Assembly: GCA_014874365.1 (NCBI GenBank)
Contig: JACWAH010000020.1
Span: forward strand, 1 to 64,000
DNA: 64,000 nt
Direction: 5' to 3'
DNA from: Thermoplasmatales archaeon
Lineage (GTDB): Archaea > Thermoplasmatota > Thermoplasmata > Thermoplasmatales > Thermoplasmataceae
Positions 1-7,530 of the stretch are shown here, piece after piece (position 1 is the first letter of the stretch; every line of letters starts with the position of its first letter). Under the pieces are notes generated by a model. That model had not been told where the DNA came from and did not search any database. It worked only from the letters and a program-made list of their open reading frames with translations. A program made the translations under genes and the position numbers.

Positions 1-529
1 CTGATATCTTCAGCTCCTTGAGATCACCAAGCCTGAGACCGTCTGTGCCCTCATAATCACCAAGCGATTCTGGTCTGAGTCCGGAGAATGCCATTATTGA
101 TATCGCGACCCGACCTCTTGATGTAGCCTTCCTGAGAATTCTCGCTAACTCCTCCTTGCTCGGCACTCTCTCGTTAACTATGGTTGGTGTTTCGTTTTCC
201 CCGGATATGTTAACGGTTAACTGCAAACGGATATCATTAAACTTCAGCCATGAGAGAATGACCTTCTTGAACCTTGCGATGTAAGAGCCGGCTTTGCCCT
301 CCTTCTCGAGCTTCCTGACAAAATCCGTAAACTCATACCTGAAATCCTTCTCATTGATTCTGGCTTTCTCCAGGATTTCCTTTGGTGTCGTTCTTGTAAG
401 CTCACAGTAATGCCCTAGATTCCTCAAGGCTACTGTTGCCGTTAATACGGATTTCGCCTTCAGGTTCTCAAACCATCTTCGTATATCATCGTCCAGAAGA
501 AGCTCCCGATACTTCGGCTGCATGGTCAT
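1..529 (-). CDS. Tyrosine recombinase/integrase, N-terminal part
   Basis: The reading frame is open from an ATG at 529 (second ATG at 523) to the left edge, about 176 codons, so the C-terminal catalytic part lies outside the window. It reads as a SAM-like helical core-binding domain followed by the start of the catalytic domain. The stretch near residues 145-172 (MAFSGLRPESLG, then DGLRLGDLKEL) is the box I neighbourhood of archaeal integrase-like tyrosine recombinases, including the first catalytic Arg. A TATA-like TACCTTTTAT at 551-560 sits 26 bases before the ATG, so the transcript is probably leaderless. The tRNA-Ala gene lies immediately upstream, the usual setting of an integrated element or its remnant. 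Family assignment rests on motif recall; the Arg-His-Arg-Tyr set cannot be checked here. Confidence 0.7.
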   Translation of the reverse strand, partial: MTMQPKYRELLLDDDIRRWFENLKAKSVLTATVALRNLGHYCELTRTTPKEILEKARINEKDFRYEFTDFVRKLEKEGKAGSYIARFKKVILSWLKFNDIRLQLTVNISGENETPTIVNERVPSKEELARILRKATSRGRVAISIMAFSGLRPESLGDYEGTDGLRLGDLKELKIS

Positions 530-578
530 GAGAACATAACGATTGGTGGCATAAAAGGTATTCGATTAATAGATTAAA

Positions 579-650
579 TGGACCGGTCGGGATTTGAACC
601 CGAGACCTCCTGCTTGCAAAGCAGGCGATCTACCGCTGATCTACCGGCCC
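579..650 (-). tRNA. tRNA-Ala (anticodon TGC)
   Basis: A complete cloverleaf can be folded. The acceptor stem pairs GGGCCGG with CCGGTCC and contains the G3:U70 wobble pair that is the alanine identity element. The anticodon stem-loop CTGCTTTGCAAGCAG carries anticodon TGC, the T arm contains GGTTCAAATCC, and the discriminator is A at 579. CCA is not encoded and there is no intron. A recombinase gene begins about 50 bases beyond the 3' end, so the 3' half of this tRNA is a candidate attachment site. Confidence 0.96.
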
Positions 651-682
651 AATAGCGGTTAAAAGTTTAGTGGTAGATAAAA

Positions 683-1564
683 CTAAGTTTTCCCGATGAT
701 GGCATCTAACCTAGATTTATATTGGGTATTTCTGCTGTCCAGGGATAGTGCTTTAGAGTAATCATTCTTTGCTCCCTCCAGGTCTCCCGCTTCTTCTTTT
801 AGTGATCCTCTTTCAAAAAAAAGTTGTGGTCTTGATGGGTTGATCTCGATCATTTTGTCATGGCATTTTATGGCTTCTTCTGTCTTTCCAAGTTTTTCGT
901 AGTGTTCGCTAAGATCCTGGTGCCTCAATATTTCATGTGGCCTTATTTCTATTGCTTTGAGCAGTAGTTTTTCAGCCTCGTCATACTTCCCAAGATCGTC
1001 CATCATTCTGGCAGCAAGAATATAGTTAACCGGATCGCAAGGCGCAATCGATGTTGCTTCAAGCACTTCCTTTAAGGCCTCTTCGGGTTTCTCAAGTTCA
1101 AGGTACACTTCGGCCAGCTTGATTCTGTAGTCAGGATGTTCCGGGTTCAACCTGATTGCTTTGGATAACCGGTCTAAGGCTTCTGCCAGCTTCCCAGCCT
1201 CAAACAGAAATTCGGCCTCCTCTACAAGGAGTTCGGGTTCATAAGGGTCCAGTGACAGTGCCTTCTCAAATTCTTCTAACGCCTCATAGTTCCTGTCCAG
1301 CTCGCGAAGAACCTTTATTTTTTCCAACCTGTATTCATGGTTTCTTGGGTCAATGCCGAGCAGAATGTTTAGCTTGACCGCGGCCTTCTCGAATTCGTGC
1401 CCCTGTAAGTAAAGCTCAACAAGTTTCCAAAGATAGGATGGCCTTGGCTCCCTCTCTTGCGTAGCTATTTCGAGATTGGCAATTGCCCCCTTAATATCTC
1501 CGGCTGTTTCACTTAAGAAGGCTTGCCGGTAATAGTATGCTGAGTCTTTGTCCTTCTCTGGCAT
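683..1564 (-). CDS. Tetratricopeptide repeat protein (eight TPRs)
   Basis: The 293-residue protein consists almost wholly of eight consecutive 34-residue TPR units, starting near residue 8 and ending near 285. Each shows the usual pattern of aromatic or Leu at position 8, Gly at 8-9, Ala at 20 and Pro at 32 (for example KALSLDP, KAIRLNP, KAIEIRP, KMIEINP). There is no signal peptide, membrane segment or catalytic domain, so it is most likely a cytosolic scaffold for protein-protein contacts. The partner cannot be inferred. It is divergent from pdxT with only 52 bases between the two start codons, and a shared palindromic TATA element at 1584-1593 places its start about 25 bases away, supporting the ATG at 1564. 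Confidence 0.88.
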   Translation of the reverse strand: MPEKDKDSAYYYRQAFLSETAGDIKGAIANLEIATQEREPRPSYLWKLVELYLQGHEFEKAAVKLNILLGIDPRNHEYRLEKIKVLRELDRNYEALEEFEKALSLDPYEPELLVEEAEFLFEAGKLAEALDRLSKAIRLNPEHPDYRIKLAEVYLELEKPEEALKEVLEATSIAPCDPVNYILAARMMDDLGKYDEAEKLLLKAIEIRPHEILRHQDLSEHYEKLGKTEEAIKCHDKMIEINPSRPQLFFERGSLKEEAGDLEGAKNDYSKALSLDSRNTQYKSRLDAIIGKT

Positions 1565-1583
1565 AGCTCCATAATTTACAGGG

Positions 1584-1593
1584 AAATATTAAA
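1584..1593. promoter_or_regulatory. Shared bidirectional TATA element, TPR gene / pdxT
   Basis: AAATATTAAA, containing the palindrome AATATT, is the only TATA-like sequence in the 52-base divergent intergenic region. Its centre is about 24.5 bases from the TPR ATG at 1564 and about 28.5 bases from the pdxT GTG at 1617. Both fit leaderless transcription in opposite directions from one element. The promoter role is inferred from spacing. Confidence 0.55.
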
Positions 1594-1616
1594 GAGATTG
1601 CAGACGCTACCAAAGG

Positions 1617-2246
1617 GTGAATATCGGAATAATCGGATATCAGGGGGATGTCTCGGAACATGTGGAGATTTTCCACAAGTTATCTCGAGAATACAAAAGG
1701 GATATCGATCCGATTATCATAAAGGACAAACGCTATCTGAAATCGATTTCAGGCCTTATCATACCAGGTGGAGAAAGCACTACAATTTACAAATTTCTAA
1801 AGGAGTATGACCTCTTCGAACCCATAAGGACGATGGTTTCCTGGGGCCTGCATGTGATGGGGACCTGCGCTGGCCTTGTACTTATTTCAAAGGATGATCC
1901 CGGTTCCAGAGTCCGGGGAATGAACCTCTTGGATGTCAAGATCAGGAGGAATGCTTATGGCAGGCAGATGGATTCCTTTTCTGAATTCATAGACCTGGAA
2001 GGCATTGGCAGATTCAATGCTGTATTCATAAGGGCCCCCGTAATTGAAGAGGTTGGCGATGTCGTTGTTCTCGCTAAACACAAGGGCATACCGGTAATGG
2101 TAAGATCGGAAAGAGTTCTTGGCCTGTCTTTTCATCCGGAACTGACTGGTGATACCAGAGTCCATGAATATTTTGTTGAGATGATAGGGGGGGAGGGGTA
2201 CACTTCCATTCCAGAAAGAAAATACACCATAGAGGAATTTATATGA
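1617..2246 (+). CDS. pdxT: PdxT, glutaminase subunit of pyridoxal 5'-phosphate synthase
   Basis: A class I glutamine amidotransferase of 209 residues that supplies ammonia from glutamine to PdxS in the ribose-5-phosphate dependent PLP pathway. Visible motifs are GYQGDVSEH at the N-terminus, the oxyanion loop PGGEST near residue 50, the nucleophile Cys in GTCAGLVL near residue 82, and the His-x-Glu pair in SFHPELTGD near residue 172. The start is a GTG; a TATA-like box at 1584-1593 places the transcription start at about this codon. PdxS is not in the window. The stop overlaps the gcvT start by four bases (ATGA), so the two are co-transcribed; both belong to cofactor-linked amino-acid metabolism. 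A G7AG4 tract near the 3' end (2187-2198) is unusual. Confidence 0.93.
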   Translation: MNIGIIGYQGDVSEHVEIFHKLSREYKRDIDPIIIKDKRYLKSISGLIIPGGESTTIYKFLKEYDLFEPIRTMVSWGLHVMGTCAGLVLISKDDPGSRVRGMNLLDVKIRRNAYGRQMDSFSEFIDLEGIGRFNAVFIRAPVIEEVGDVVVLAKHKGIPVMVRSERVLGLSFHPELTGDTRVHEYFVEMIGGEGYTSIPERKYTIEEFI

Positions 2247-3340
2247 AAACACCATTGTATGAAGAACATGTAAAATTAAATGCACACATTGTCGATTTCC
2301 ATGGATGGGATATGCCGCTGTATTACGAACAAATTATAACTGAACACCTTGCGGTCAGGAATGCAGTTGGAATTTTTGATGTTTCACACATGGGAGATAT
2401 TCTGGTAAGCGGAAAAGATGCCGCTTCATTCCTGGACTATCTCTTTCCTACTGCAGTATCAAAATTAAAAGAGAATTCATGCGTATACACATCTTTTCTT
2501 GATGATTCTGGAAAGATGATTGATGATTGTATATGTTATTTGATAGATAAAGACAGATATCTGATTATACCAAATGCAGCTACCAAGGATAAAGTCTTTT
2601 CATGGATGAACTCCAGGAAAGGTAAATTCTCAGTAAATATAGCAGACATTTCAAGTAAATATGGATGCATTGCAGTTCAAGGACCAAGGTCCAGAGATAT
2701 AGCCTCGGATCTTGGATTTTCTTTTCCGGAACCTTTTAAATGGTTGAGTGCTGACTGGCAATCCAGTAATGAGATCACCAATACCAAGTCGGTAATAATT
2801 TCCGGAACAGGGTATACTGGAGAAAAAGGAATAGAAATAATAGCAGAATCAAAAGCAATAGTGGAGATATGGAAGCTTTTGGTGGATAAACTTGCCAATT
2901 ATAATGGTAAACCCTGTGGGCTGGGTTCCAGGGATACATTGAGGATGGAAAAGGGAATGCTTCTTTCAGGAACGGATTTTAATGAAGATCGAACCCCAAC
3001 AGAATCTTCAATATCATTTATTATAGATAACTCACACAATTTTATAGGAAAGAATAAGATAGATCCTAAACCCAAAGTAATCTTCAGAGGTATAGTTATG
3101 AAAGAGAAGGGAATTCCAAGGACAGGGGATGAGGTATTTATTGGAGATAGGAAAATAGGGTCCCTTACCAGTGGAGGCTATTCTCCTTCCCTTTCTAAAG
3201 GGATAGGTCTTGGATTTATGGACAGGGCATCTGCTAAACTAGGCCAGGAAATAATTGTAAGTCATAATGGAAAGAAAATCAGGGGGGTAGTGGTGAGGCC
3301 AAAAATGTTTCCACTGGAAATCCCCCCCTCCCCCTCTTAA
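2243..3340 (+). CDS. gcvT: Aminomethyltransferase, glycine cleavage T protein
   Basis: A 365-residue GcvT-family protein of normal length. The N-terminus has the family signature HGWDMPLYYE near residues 20-29 and FDVSHMGDI near 45, where the Asp/Ser/His loop contacts tetrahydrofolate. GTGYTGEKGIEI near residue 190 and RDTLRMEKGMLLSG near 230 are further GcvT blocks, and the C-terminal barrel contains TSGGYSPSLSKGIGLGFM. It transfers the aminomethyl carbon from H-protein to a tetrahydrofolate-type carrier. The H and P proteins are not in the window. The gene is visibly richer in A and T, with more ATA and AGA codons, than its neighbours, and lies between poly-G and poly-C tracts, which hints at separate origin. 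It ends two bases before the convergent aminopeptidase gene. Confidence 0.92.
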   Translation: MKTPLYEEHVKLNAHIVDFHGWDMPLYYEQIITEHLAVRNAVGIFDVSHMGDILVSGKDAASFLDYLFPTAVSKLKENSCVYTSFLDDSGKMIDDCICYLIDKDRYLIIPNAATKDKVFSWMNSRKGKFSVNIADISSKYGCIAVQGPRSRDIASDLGFSFPEPFKWLSADWQSSNEITNTKSVIISGTGYTGEKGIEIIAESKAIVEIWKLLVDKLANYNGKPCGLGSRDTLRMEKGMLLSGTDFNEDRTPTESSISFIIDNSHNFIGKNKIDPKPKVIFRGIVMKEKGIPRTGDEVFIGDRKIGSLTSGGYSPSLSKGIGLGFMDRASAKLGQEIIVSHNGKKIRGVVVRPKMFPLEIPPSPS

Positions 3341-3341
3341 G

Positions 3342-5723
3342 TTATCTGAGTCTGGATTTCACTTTCTGGTAAATGCCAAGGTATTCCTTCCCTTTTTCCA
3401 ATCCAATAGAGACTTCTGGCATTTTACTGATCCACTCAATCATGGGACGAACGGCATCTCCTTTTTGCAGACCACAATAGATTGCCAGGTTTGTGATAAC
3501 ATTTGAAGAAGTCACGCTTCCCCTGAAAACCTCAATTATTGTGTTGACAATCCACTGGTAATTTGAAAAAGCGAATTCCCTGCCATAAGGATTCATTGTC
3601 AGATTGATGAAGCTGCTTCCGAAATCCTGCCTTTTGATCTCATTCCTCTTTATCAGATCAAGGAATTTTGACAGATTGCTTTCCCCTTTCAACCAGGCCA
3701 TTGCAGTTATGAATCTCTGCCGATCCTCATCATTGCTTGAGGCTGAGTATTTTTCATACAAAACTTCAAAATTGTTTATGCACCTTGAATGGGCCAGCGC
3801 AATGGAGCCACGAATCTCCGGCCTCTCTTCAAAAATGGACCCAATCTTATCAGCAAGGTGCGACGCAAACGCATCATCTATCAGAACCATTGAATTGTAA
3901 ATAGAGGTTCTAACCTCGCTTATCCATCCTTCCTCGCCTTCCCTTGGATCACCAATCTTCCGGGTCCAGTATGAGAAGAATTCCTTTGCCAAAGTCTTAA
4001 CCGACTCTGACTCCGGAACAATCAGCAGCAGCGAGTGGAGCTGCCTGGAAATCTCCTCGACTACTATCCTGTCTTCCACTTTCATGAACACGGATATCAG
4101 CCGTGAATACTGCGGCCAGGCTATCAGATTAGAGATGAAGAAGGAATAGGAATCATTCAATATGCCCCACCTCTCAACGCCGGATAATTGCGGGAAGATT
4201 TCGGTCAACCTGTGATAATACTGTTGGTCATACAAAACCCTGTAAAATCCGGACTCGCCAGAGTTAAAAGTCAGGTAATCGAAACCGGCATGCGTACTTT
4301 CCTTAGTCTCCAGGAAAATTCTCTCTTCACCGACTGCAGTTCTCGCAGTGATCGGCACCGGCCAGATCGAATCGTCATGAGACCCGTTCAGGAAGAACCT
4401 CTCTTGGGATAGCTTCAACTTATTGCCGGCACTTTCAACCCTGATCACAGGGTAGCCCTGCTTTGAGACCCATTCTCCCATGATTTTCTTTACAGGCTTC
4501 CCGGAAACCCTTTCAATGGATTCCCACAGGTCTTGCCCTTCCGCATTACCAAATTTGAACCTTGGAAGATAATCCCTTAGCCCGTCCCTGAATTGATCTT
4601 CACCGACAAATTTCTCTGCCATTCTGAGAACAAAAGATCCCTTTCCATAGCTGATCTCGTCAAACAGCTGTGCAATGGCATCGGGATCCTTCACATCCAC
4701 TGAAATGGGATGGGAAGCCTGAAGGGAATCCCCGCTCAAGGCAGAAACGCCACGATCCAGAATGTAGTATTCCCAGTACTTCCAGTCAGGATGCATTTTA
4801 TGGGTGCTCTTGATCGACATGAACGTCGCAAAACTCTCGTTAAGCCAGATGTCATTCCACCACTTCATTGTGACAAGGTCGCCGAACCACTGGTGGGCTA
4901 TTTCATGCGCTATTACTTCCACCGACCTCTTCCTAACCCGAAGAGAGGTCCCTGCAGACGGAACCAGCAAAGCTTCTCTAAATGTTATTGCGCCCCAGTT
5001 CTCCATCGCCCCAAATGCGAACTCCGGTACTGCAATTACGTCCATCTTTGGTAGCACGTATTCAATCTGAAAGTAATCCTGCAGAAAGCCCAGAGCGAAT
5101 TTTGATGCAGAAATCGGGTGGTCCTGCGACTGCATCTTTCCCTTTAAAGTTACAAGCCCGACCTCCTTCCCATTATAGGTCTCAAAATAACGTTCCAGTT
5201 TTCCTATTCCTAAATACAGCAGGTAAGTAGACATAATCGGGGTATCCTCGAAGACCGTGGTTTTCCTGTCTCCCTTTACTGCAGACGACTTTGCAGGCAT
5301 GTTAGAAATAACATCATAAACGGAGTCAACGTTTACGGAAACTGAAAAAACTGCCTTAAGATCAGGGCGGTCAAAACAGGGAAACATTCTTCTTGCACCG
5401 GTTGCTTCAAACTGCGTGGTGAAAATTTCTCCGCCCGCCTTATCTTTTGCGTAATATAATCCCGTCAGAAGGTTGGTCACCTTTCCCTTGAATGCCACGC
5501 TTATTACTGAATCCTTATTCGCGGTGACACGCTGTACAGTGATCAATTTGTTGTCATAATGGAAAACAGCATTCCTGCCATCCGCGTGTACCGAATCTAT
5601 TGTAAGGTCAACAGCATCAAGCAGAATTTCACTATCAAAATTTCCGGTTATGTCAACGGTACCGCTATATTTTTTCCCAGGGAAATCCACCGTGAGTTTC
5701 AGGGCGTATTTCGATATCTTCAT
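3342..5723 (-). CDS. M1 zinc aminopeptidase, tricorn-interacting factor F2/F3 type
   Basis: A 793-residue gluzincin aminopeptidase. The substrate N-terminus recognition motif GAMEN is near residue 240, and the zinc site HEIAHQ plus the third ligand Glu in NESFA are near 270-295. A C-terminal all-helical domain of about 300 residues follows. In Thermoplasma the related factors F2 and F3 trim short peptides released by the tricorn protease to single amino acids; F2 and F3 differ in side-chain preference and I cannot say which this is. No signal peptide, so cytosolic. CAATAAATATATTG (reverse strand of 5743-5756) is centred 26 bases before the ATG, indicating a leaderless transcript. It complements the oligopeptide importer at 28807-37627 in peptide use. 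Confidence 0.92.
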   Translation of the reverse strand: MKISKYALKLTVDFPGKKYSGTVDITGNFDSEILLDAVDLTIDSVHADGRNAVFHYDNKLITVQRVTANKDSVISVAFKGKVTNLLTGLYYAKDKAGGEIFTTQFEATGARRMFPCFDRPDLKAVFSVSVNVDSVYDVISNMPAKSSAVKGDRKTTVFEDTPIMSTYLLYLGIGKLERYFETYNGKEVGLVTLKGKMQSQDHPISASKFALGFLQDYFQIEYVLPKMDVIAVPEFAFGAMENWGAITFREALLVPSAGTSLRVRKRSVEVIAHEIAHQWFGDLVTMKWWNDIWLNESFATFMSIKSTHKMHPDWKYWEYYILDRGVSALSGDSLQASHPISVDVKDPDAIAQLFDEISYGKGSFVLRMAEKFVGEDQFRDGLRDYLPRFKFGNAEGQDLWESIERVSGKPVKKIMGEWVSKQGYPVIRVESAGNKLKLSQERFFLNGSHDDSIWPVPITARTAVGEERIFLETKESTHAGFDYLTFNSGESGFYRVLYDQQYYHRLTEIFPQLSGVERWGILNDSYSFFISNLIAWPQYSRLISVFMKVEDRIVVEEISRQLHSLLLIVPESESVKTLAKEFFSYWTRKIGDPREGEEGWISEVRTSIYNSMVLIDDAFASHLADKIGSIFEERPEIRGSIALAHSRCINNFEVLYEKYSASSNDEDRQRFITAMAWLKGESNLSKFLDLIKRNEIKRQDFGSSFINLTMNPYGREFAFSNYQWIVNTIIEVFRGSVTSSNVITNLAIYCGLQKGDAVRPMIEWISKMPEVSIGLEKGKEYLGIYQKVKSRLR

Positions 5724-5742
5724 TCCTTAGGATACCGGAATG

Positions 5743-5756
5743 CAATATATTTATTG
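5743..5756 (-). promoter_or_regulatory. TATA box of the M1 aminopeptidase gene
   Basis: CAATAAATATATTG on the minus strand is a strong archaeal TATA match centred about 26.5 bases upstream of the ATG at 5723, consistent with a leaderless mRNA. Confidence 0.6.
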
Positions 5757-5819
5757 CCATCAACAAGATAAAAGAATAAAGGATTTAGCCTATAGAATCA
5801 TTCTGTCTTGGGTGTAATA

Positions 5820-6566
5820 ATGCCATTAAACATCATTGTACTTATCAAGGTCATACCGGATCTTGAGCAGATCAAGGCAAATGCGTCAACAGGAGAGGTT
5901 CAGACCGACCGGATCCCTTTAAGGCTTGAAACGCTCAGTGAAAACGCAATTGAGGCCGCTGTGCAGTTGCGGGAGAAGCACGGAGGAAAGGTTTTCGGGT
6001 TAATCTTTGGCAAACAGGAGAGCGCGCCGCTCATGAAGAAAGCGTATGCAATGGGGGTCGACGAAGGAACCGTCCTGACAGGTTATGGCGAAAATAATCC
6101 CATGCACACCGCAGAAGTGCTATGCCAGAAAATAAGGACCATGCAATTCGATCTGATAATATCCGGGAACCAGTCTGCAGATACATATACAGGGCTGCTT
6201 CCCGGTATAATCTCCAGCAAGCTCAATATCAACCTATTGAGCAATGCCCTAACGCTTTCGATAGATCAGGCTACAATAACCGTCAGGAGTTCCCTGGACC
6301 GGAAAATCCAGAATCTAAGCAGCCAGTTGCCCGCCATAGTTTCAGTCACACAGGAAACCAATCAGCCCCGTCTCCCTCCTGTTATGCAGATAATGGCGGC
6401 CGGTAGGAAGCAAATTGTTACCGAGGCGGCGCAAGTTGCAGATACTGCTAATGTGAAACGCATCTCAAACAAGGCGCCGAAGAGCGAAAGAAGAAAACAG
6501 TTGTTCGAAAAAACAGATGAAGGTATTGTTGCAATTGTGAAAGCGATAAAGGAGGAGATACGATGA
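5820..6566 (+). CDS. etfB: Electron transfer flavoprotein beta subunit
   Basis: A 248-residue EtfB/FixA-family protein that forms the AMP/FAD-binding heterodimer with EtfA. Family features are the N-terminal IIVLIKVIPD strand, SENAIEAAVQLREK near residue 40, GVDEGTVLTG near 82 and DLIISGNQSADTYTG near 112. I start it at the ATG at 5820, preceded by GGTG; an in-frame TTG at 5808 is less likely. A weak TATA-like CTATAGAA around 5790-5797 has the right distance for this ATG. It overlaps etfA by four bases. The C-terminal segment after residue 215 is short and basic. With etfA and the membrane Fe-S protein downstream it should carry electrons from acyl-CoA dehydrogenases to quinone. Confidence 0.92.
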   Translation: MPLNIIVLIKVIPDLEQIKANASTGEVQTDRIPLRLETLSENAIEAAVQLREKHGGKVFGLIFGKQESAPLMKKAYAMGVDEGTVLTGYGENNPMHTAEVLCQKIRTMQFDLIISGNQSADTYTGLLPGIISSKLNINLLSNALTLSIDQATITVRSSLDRKIQNLSSQLPAIVSVTQETNQPRLPPVMQIMAAGRKQIVTEAAQVADTANVKRISNKAPKSERRKQLFEKTDEGIVAIVKAIKEEIR

Positions 6567-7456
6567 AAACCCTCATTTTTGCCGATGATGGTGAAATAGC
6601 AGGCCAGATATGTTCCTACCTGAAAACGGGCACTGAAAACTACGTAGCTACCCTGCCCGGCGAGGAAAGCAAATGCGGGAAGACCGGAGCAAAACAGATT
6701 TTCGTCCTTAATGGTAAACCGGATTCCAGCAACGTTAGCATTGCCCTGAAGGAACTGAAAGACAGGGAATCCATTGATTATGTGTTCATTGGCTCCACAG
6801 CCTTTGGCAGGGACGTAGCAGGGAAACTTTCAGGGCTGGGCAACATGAAACCGCTTTCCGAAATAACATCCATAGCGTTCAAAGACGGAATAGCTGTTAC
6901 CACAAGATTCCTGTACGGAGGAAAGTCGGTCTTGACTGAGGAAAGCAATTCAAACCTGTTTGTTACCGCACCCGGAATCTCAGAGATAGTGCAGGATAAG
7001 CCGGGTTCGCCTGTACAACAGCTCAACCTGAACGATCCTGCGGTTAAGATTGTCGGAGAAGAAAAGAAGTCCGCTGGCGGCGTTGACCTGGAGAAAGCAA
7101 AGGTGATCGTGAGCATCGGACGCGGGCTGGGCAAGCCGGACGGAATCCCGATGGTTGAGCAACTTGCCAAAGCAGTTAAGGGAGAAATCGCTGGATCAAG
7201 GCCAGTTTGCCTGGACTATCACTGGCTCAGCGAGGATAGGCAGGTTGGACTATCAGGCAAGAAAGTTAAGCCTAAGCTGTACATCGCAGTCGGAATTTCA
7301 GGGCAGATCCAGCACATCGCAGGAATGAGGGGCGCCAAGACGGTAATTGCAATAAATAAGGACAAGACAGCGCCAATATTCGAGGAGTGCGACTATGGGC
7401 TGATAGGAGACCTGTACCAGATTGTGCCGAAACTTGTGGCGTCACTTTTGGCGTGA
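6563..7456 (+). CDS. etfA: Electron transfer flavoprotein alpha subunit
   Basis: A 297-residue EtfA/FixB-family protein. The C-terminal FAD-binding domain is typical: KVIVSIGRGLGKPDGIPM near residue 180, SRPVCLDYHWL near 215, KLYIAVGISGQIQHIAGM near 250 and the closing AINKDKTAPIFEECDYGLIGD. The N-terminal domain contains IDYVFIGSTAFGRDVAGKL. It pairs with EtfB, whose stop overlaps this ATG. The usual Gln/Thr after VG at the FAD site is IS-GQ, as in canonical ETFs. This supports a one-electron carrier rather than a bifurcating complex, but sequence alone does not settle that. Confidence 0.92.
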   Translation: MKTLIFADDGEIAGQICSYLKTGTENYVATLPGEESKCGKTGAKQIFVLNGKPDSSNVSIALKELKDRESIDYVFIGSTAFGRDVAGKLSGLGNMKPLSEITSIAFKDGIAVTTRFLYGGKSVLTEESNSNLFVTAPGISEIVQDKPGSPVQQLNLNDPAVKIVGEEKKSAGGVDLEKAKVIVSIGRGLGKPDGIPMVEQLAKAVKGEIAGSRPVCLDYHWLSEDRQVGLSGKKVKPKLYIAVGISGQIQHIAGMRGAKTVIAINKDKTAPIFEECDYGLIGDLYQIVPKLVASLLA

Positions 7457-7470
7457 TTTGGCTGTCACAT

Positions 7471-7480
7471 CTAATAAATA
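7471..7480 (+). promoter_or_regulatory. TATA box before the ETF:quinone oxidoreductase gene
   Basis: CTAATAAATA is centred about 26 bases before an ATG at 7501, not before the ATG of the large gene at 7527. A leaderless transcript would therefore begin at the mini-ORF at 7501. Confidence 0.45.
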
Positions 7481-7500
7481 CCCGTGAAATATTTGAAAAG

Positions 7501-7530
7501 ATGATGAAGTACCGGGGGCGACGTATATGA
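7501..7530 (+). CDS. Nine-codon leader mini-ORF
   Basis: ATG ATG AAG TAC followed by five more codons encodes MMKYRGRRI and ends in TGA at 7528-7530, overlapping the next ATG (7527-7529) as ATGA. The TATA-like box at 7471-7480 is placed so that a leaderless mRNA would start at this ATG. It may serve as a translational coupling cistron for the downstream membrane protein. It is very short and could be chance. Confidence 0.3.
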   Translation: MMKYRGRRI

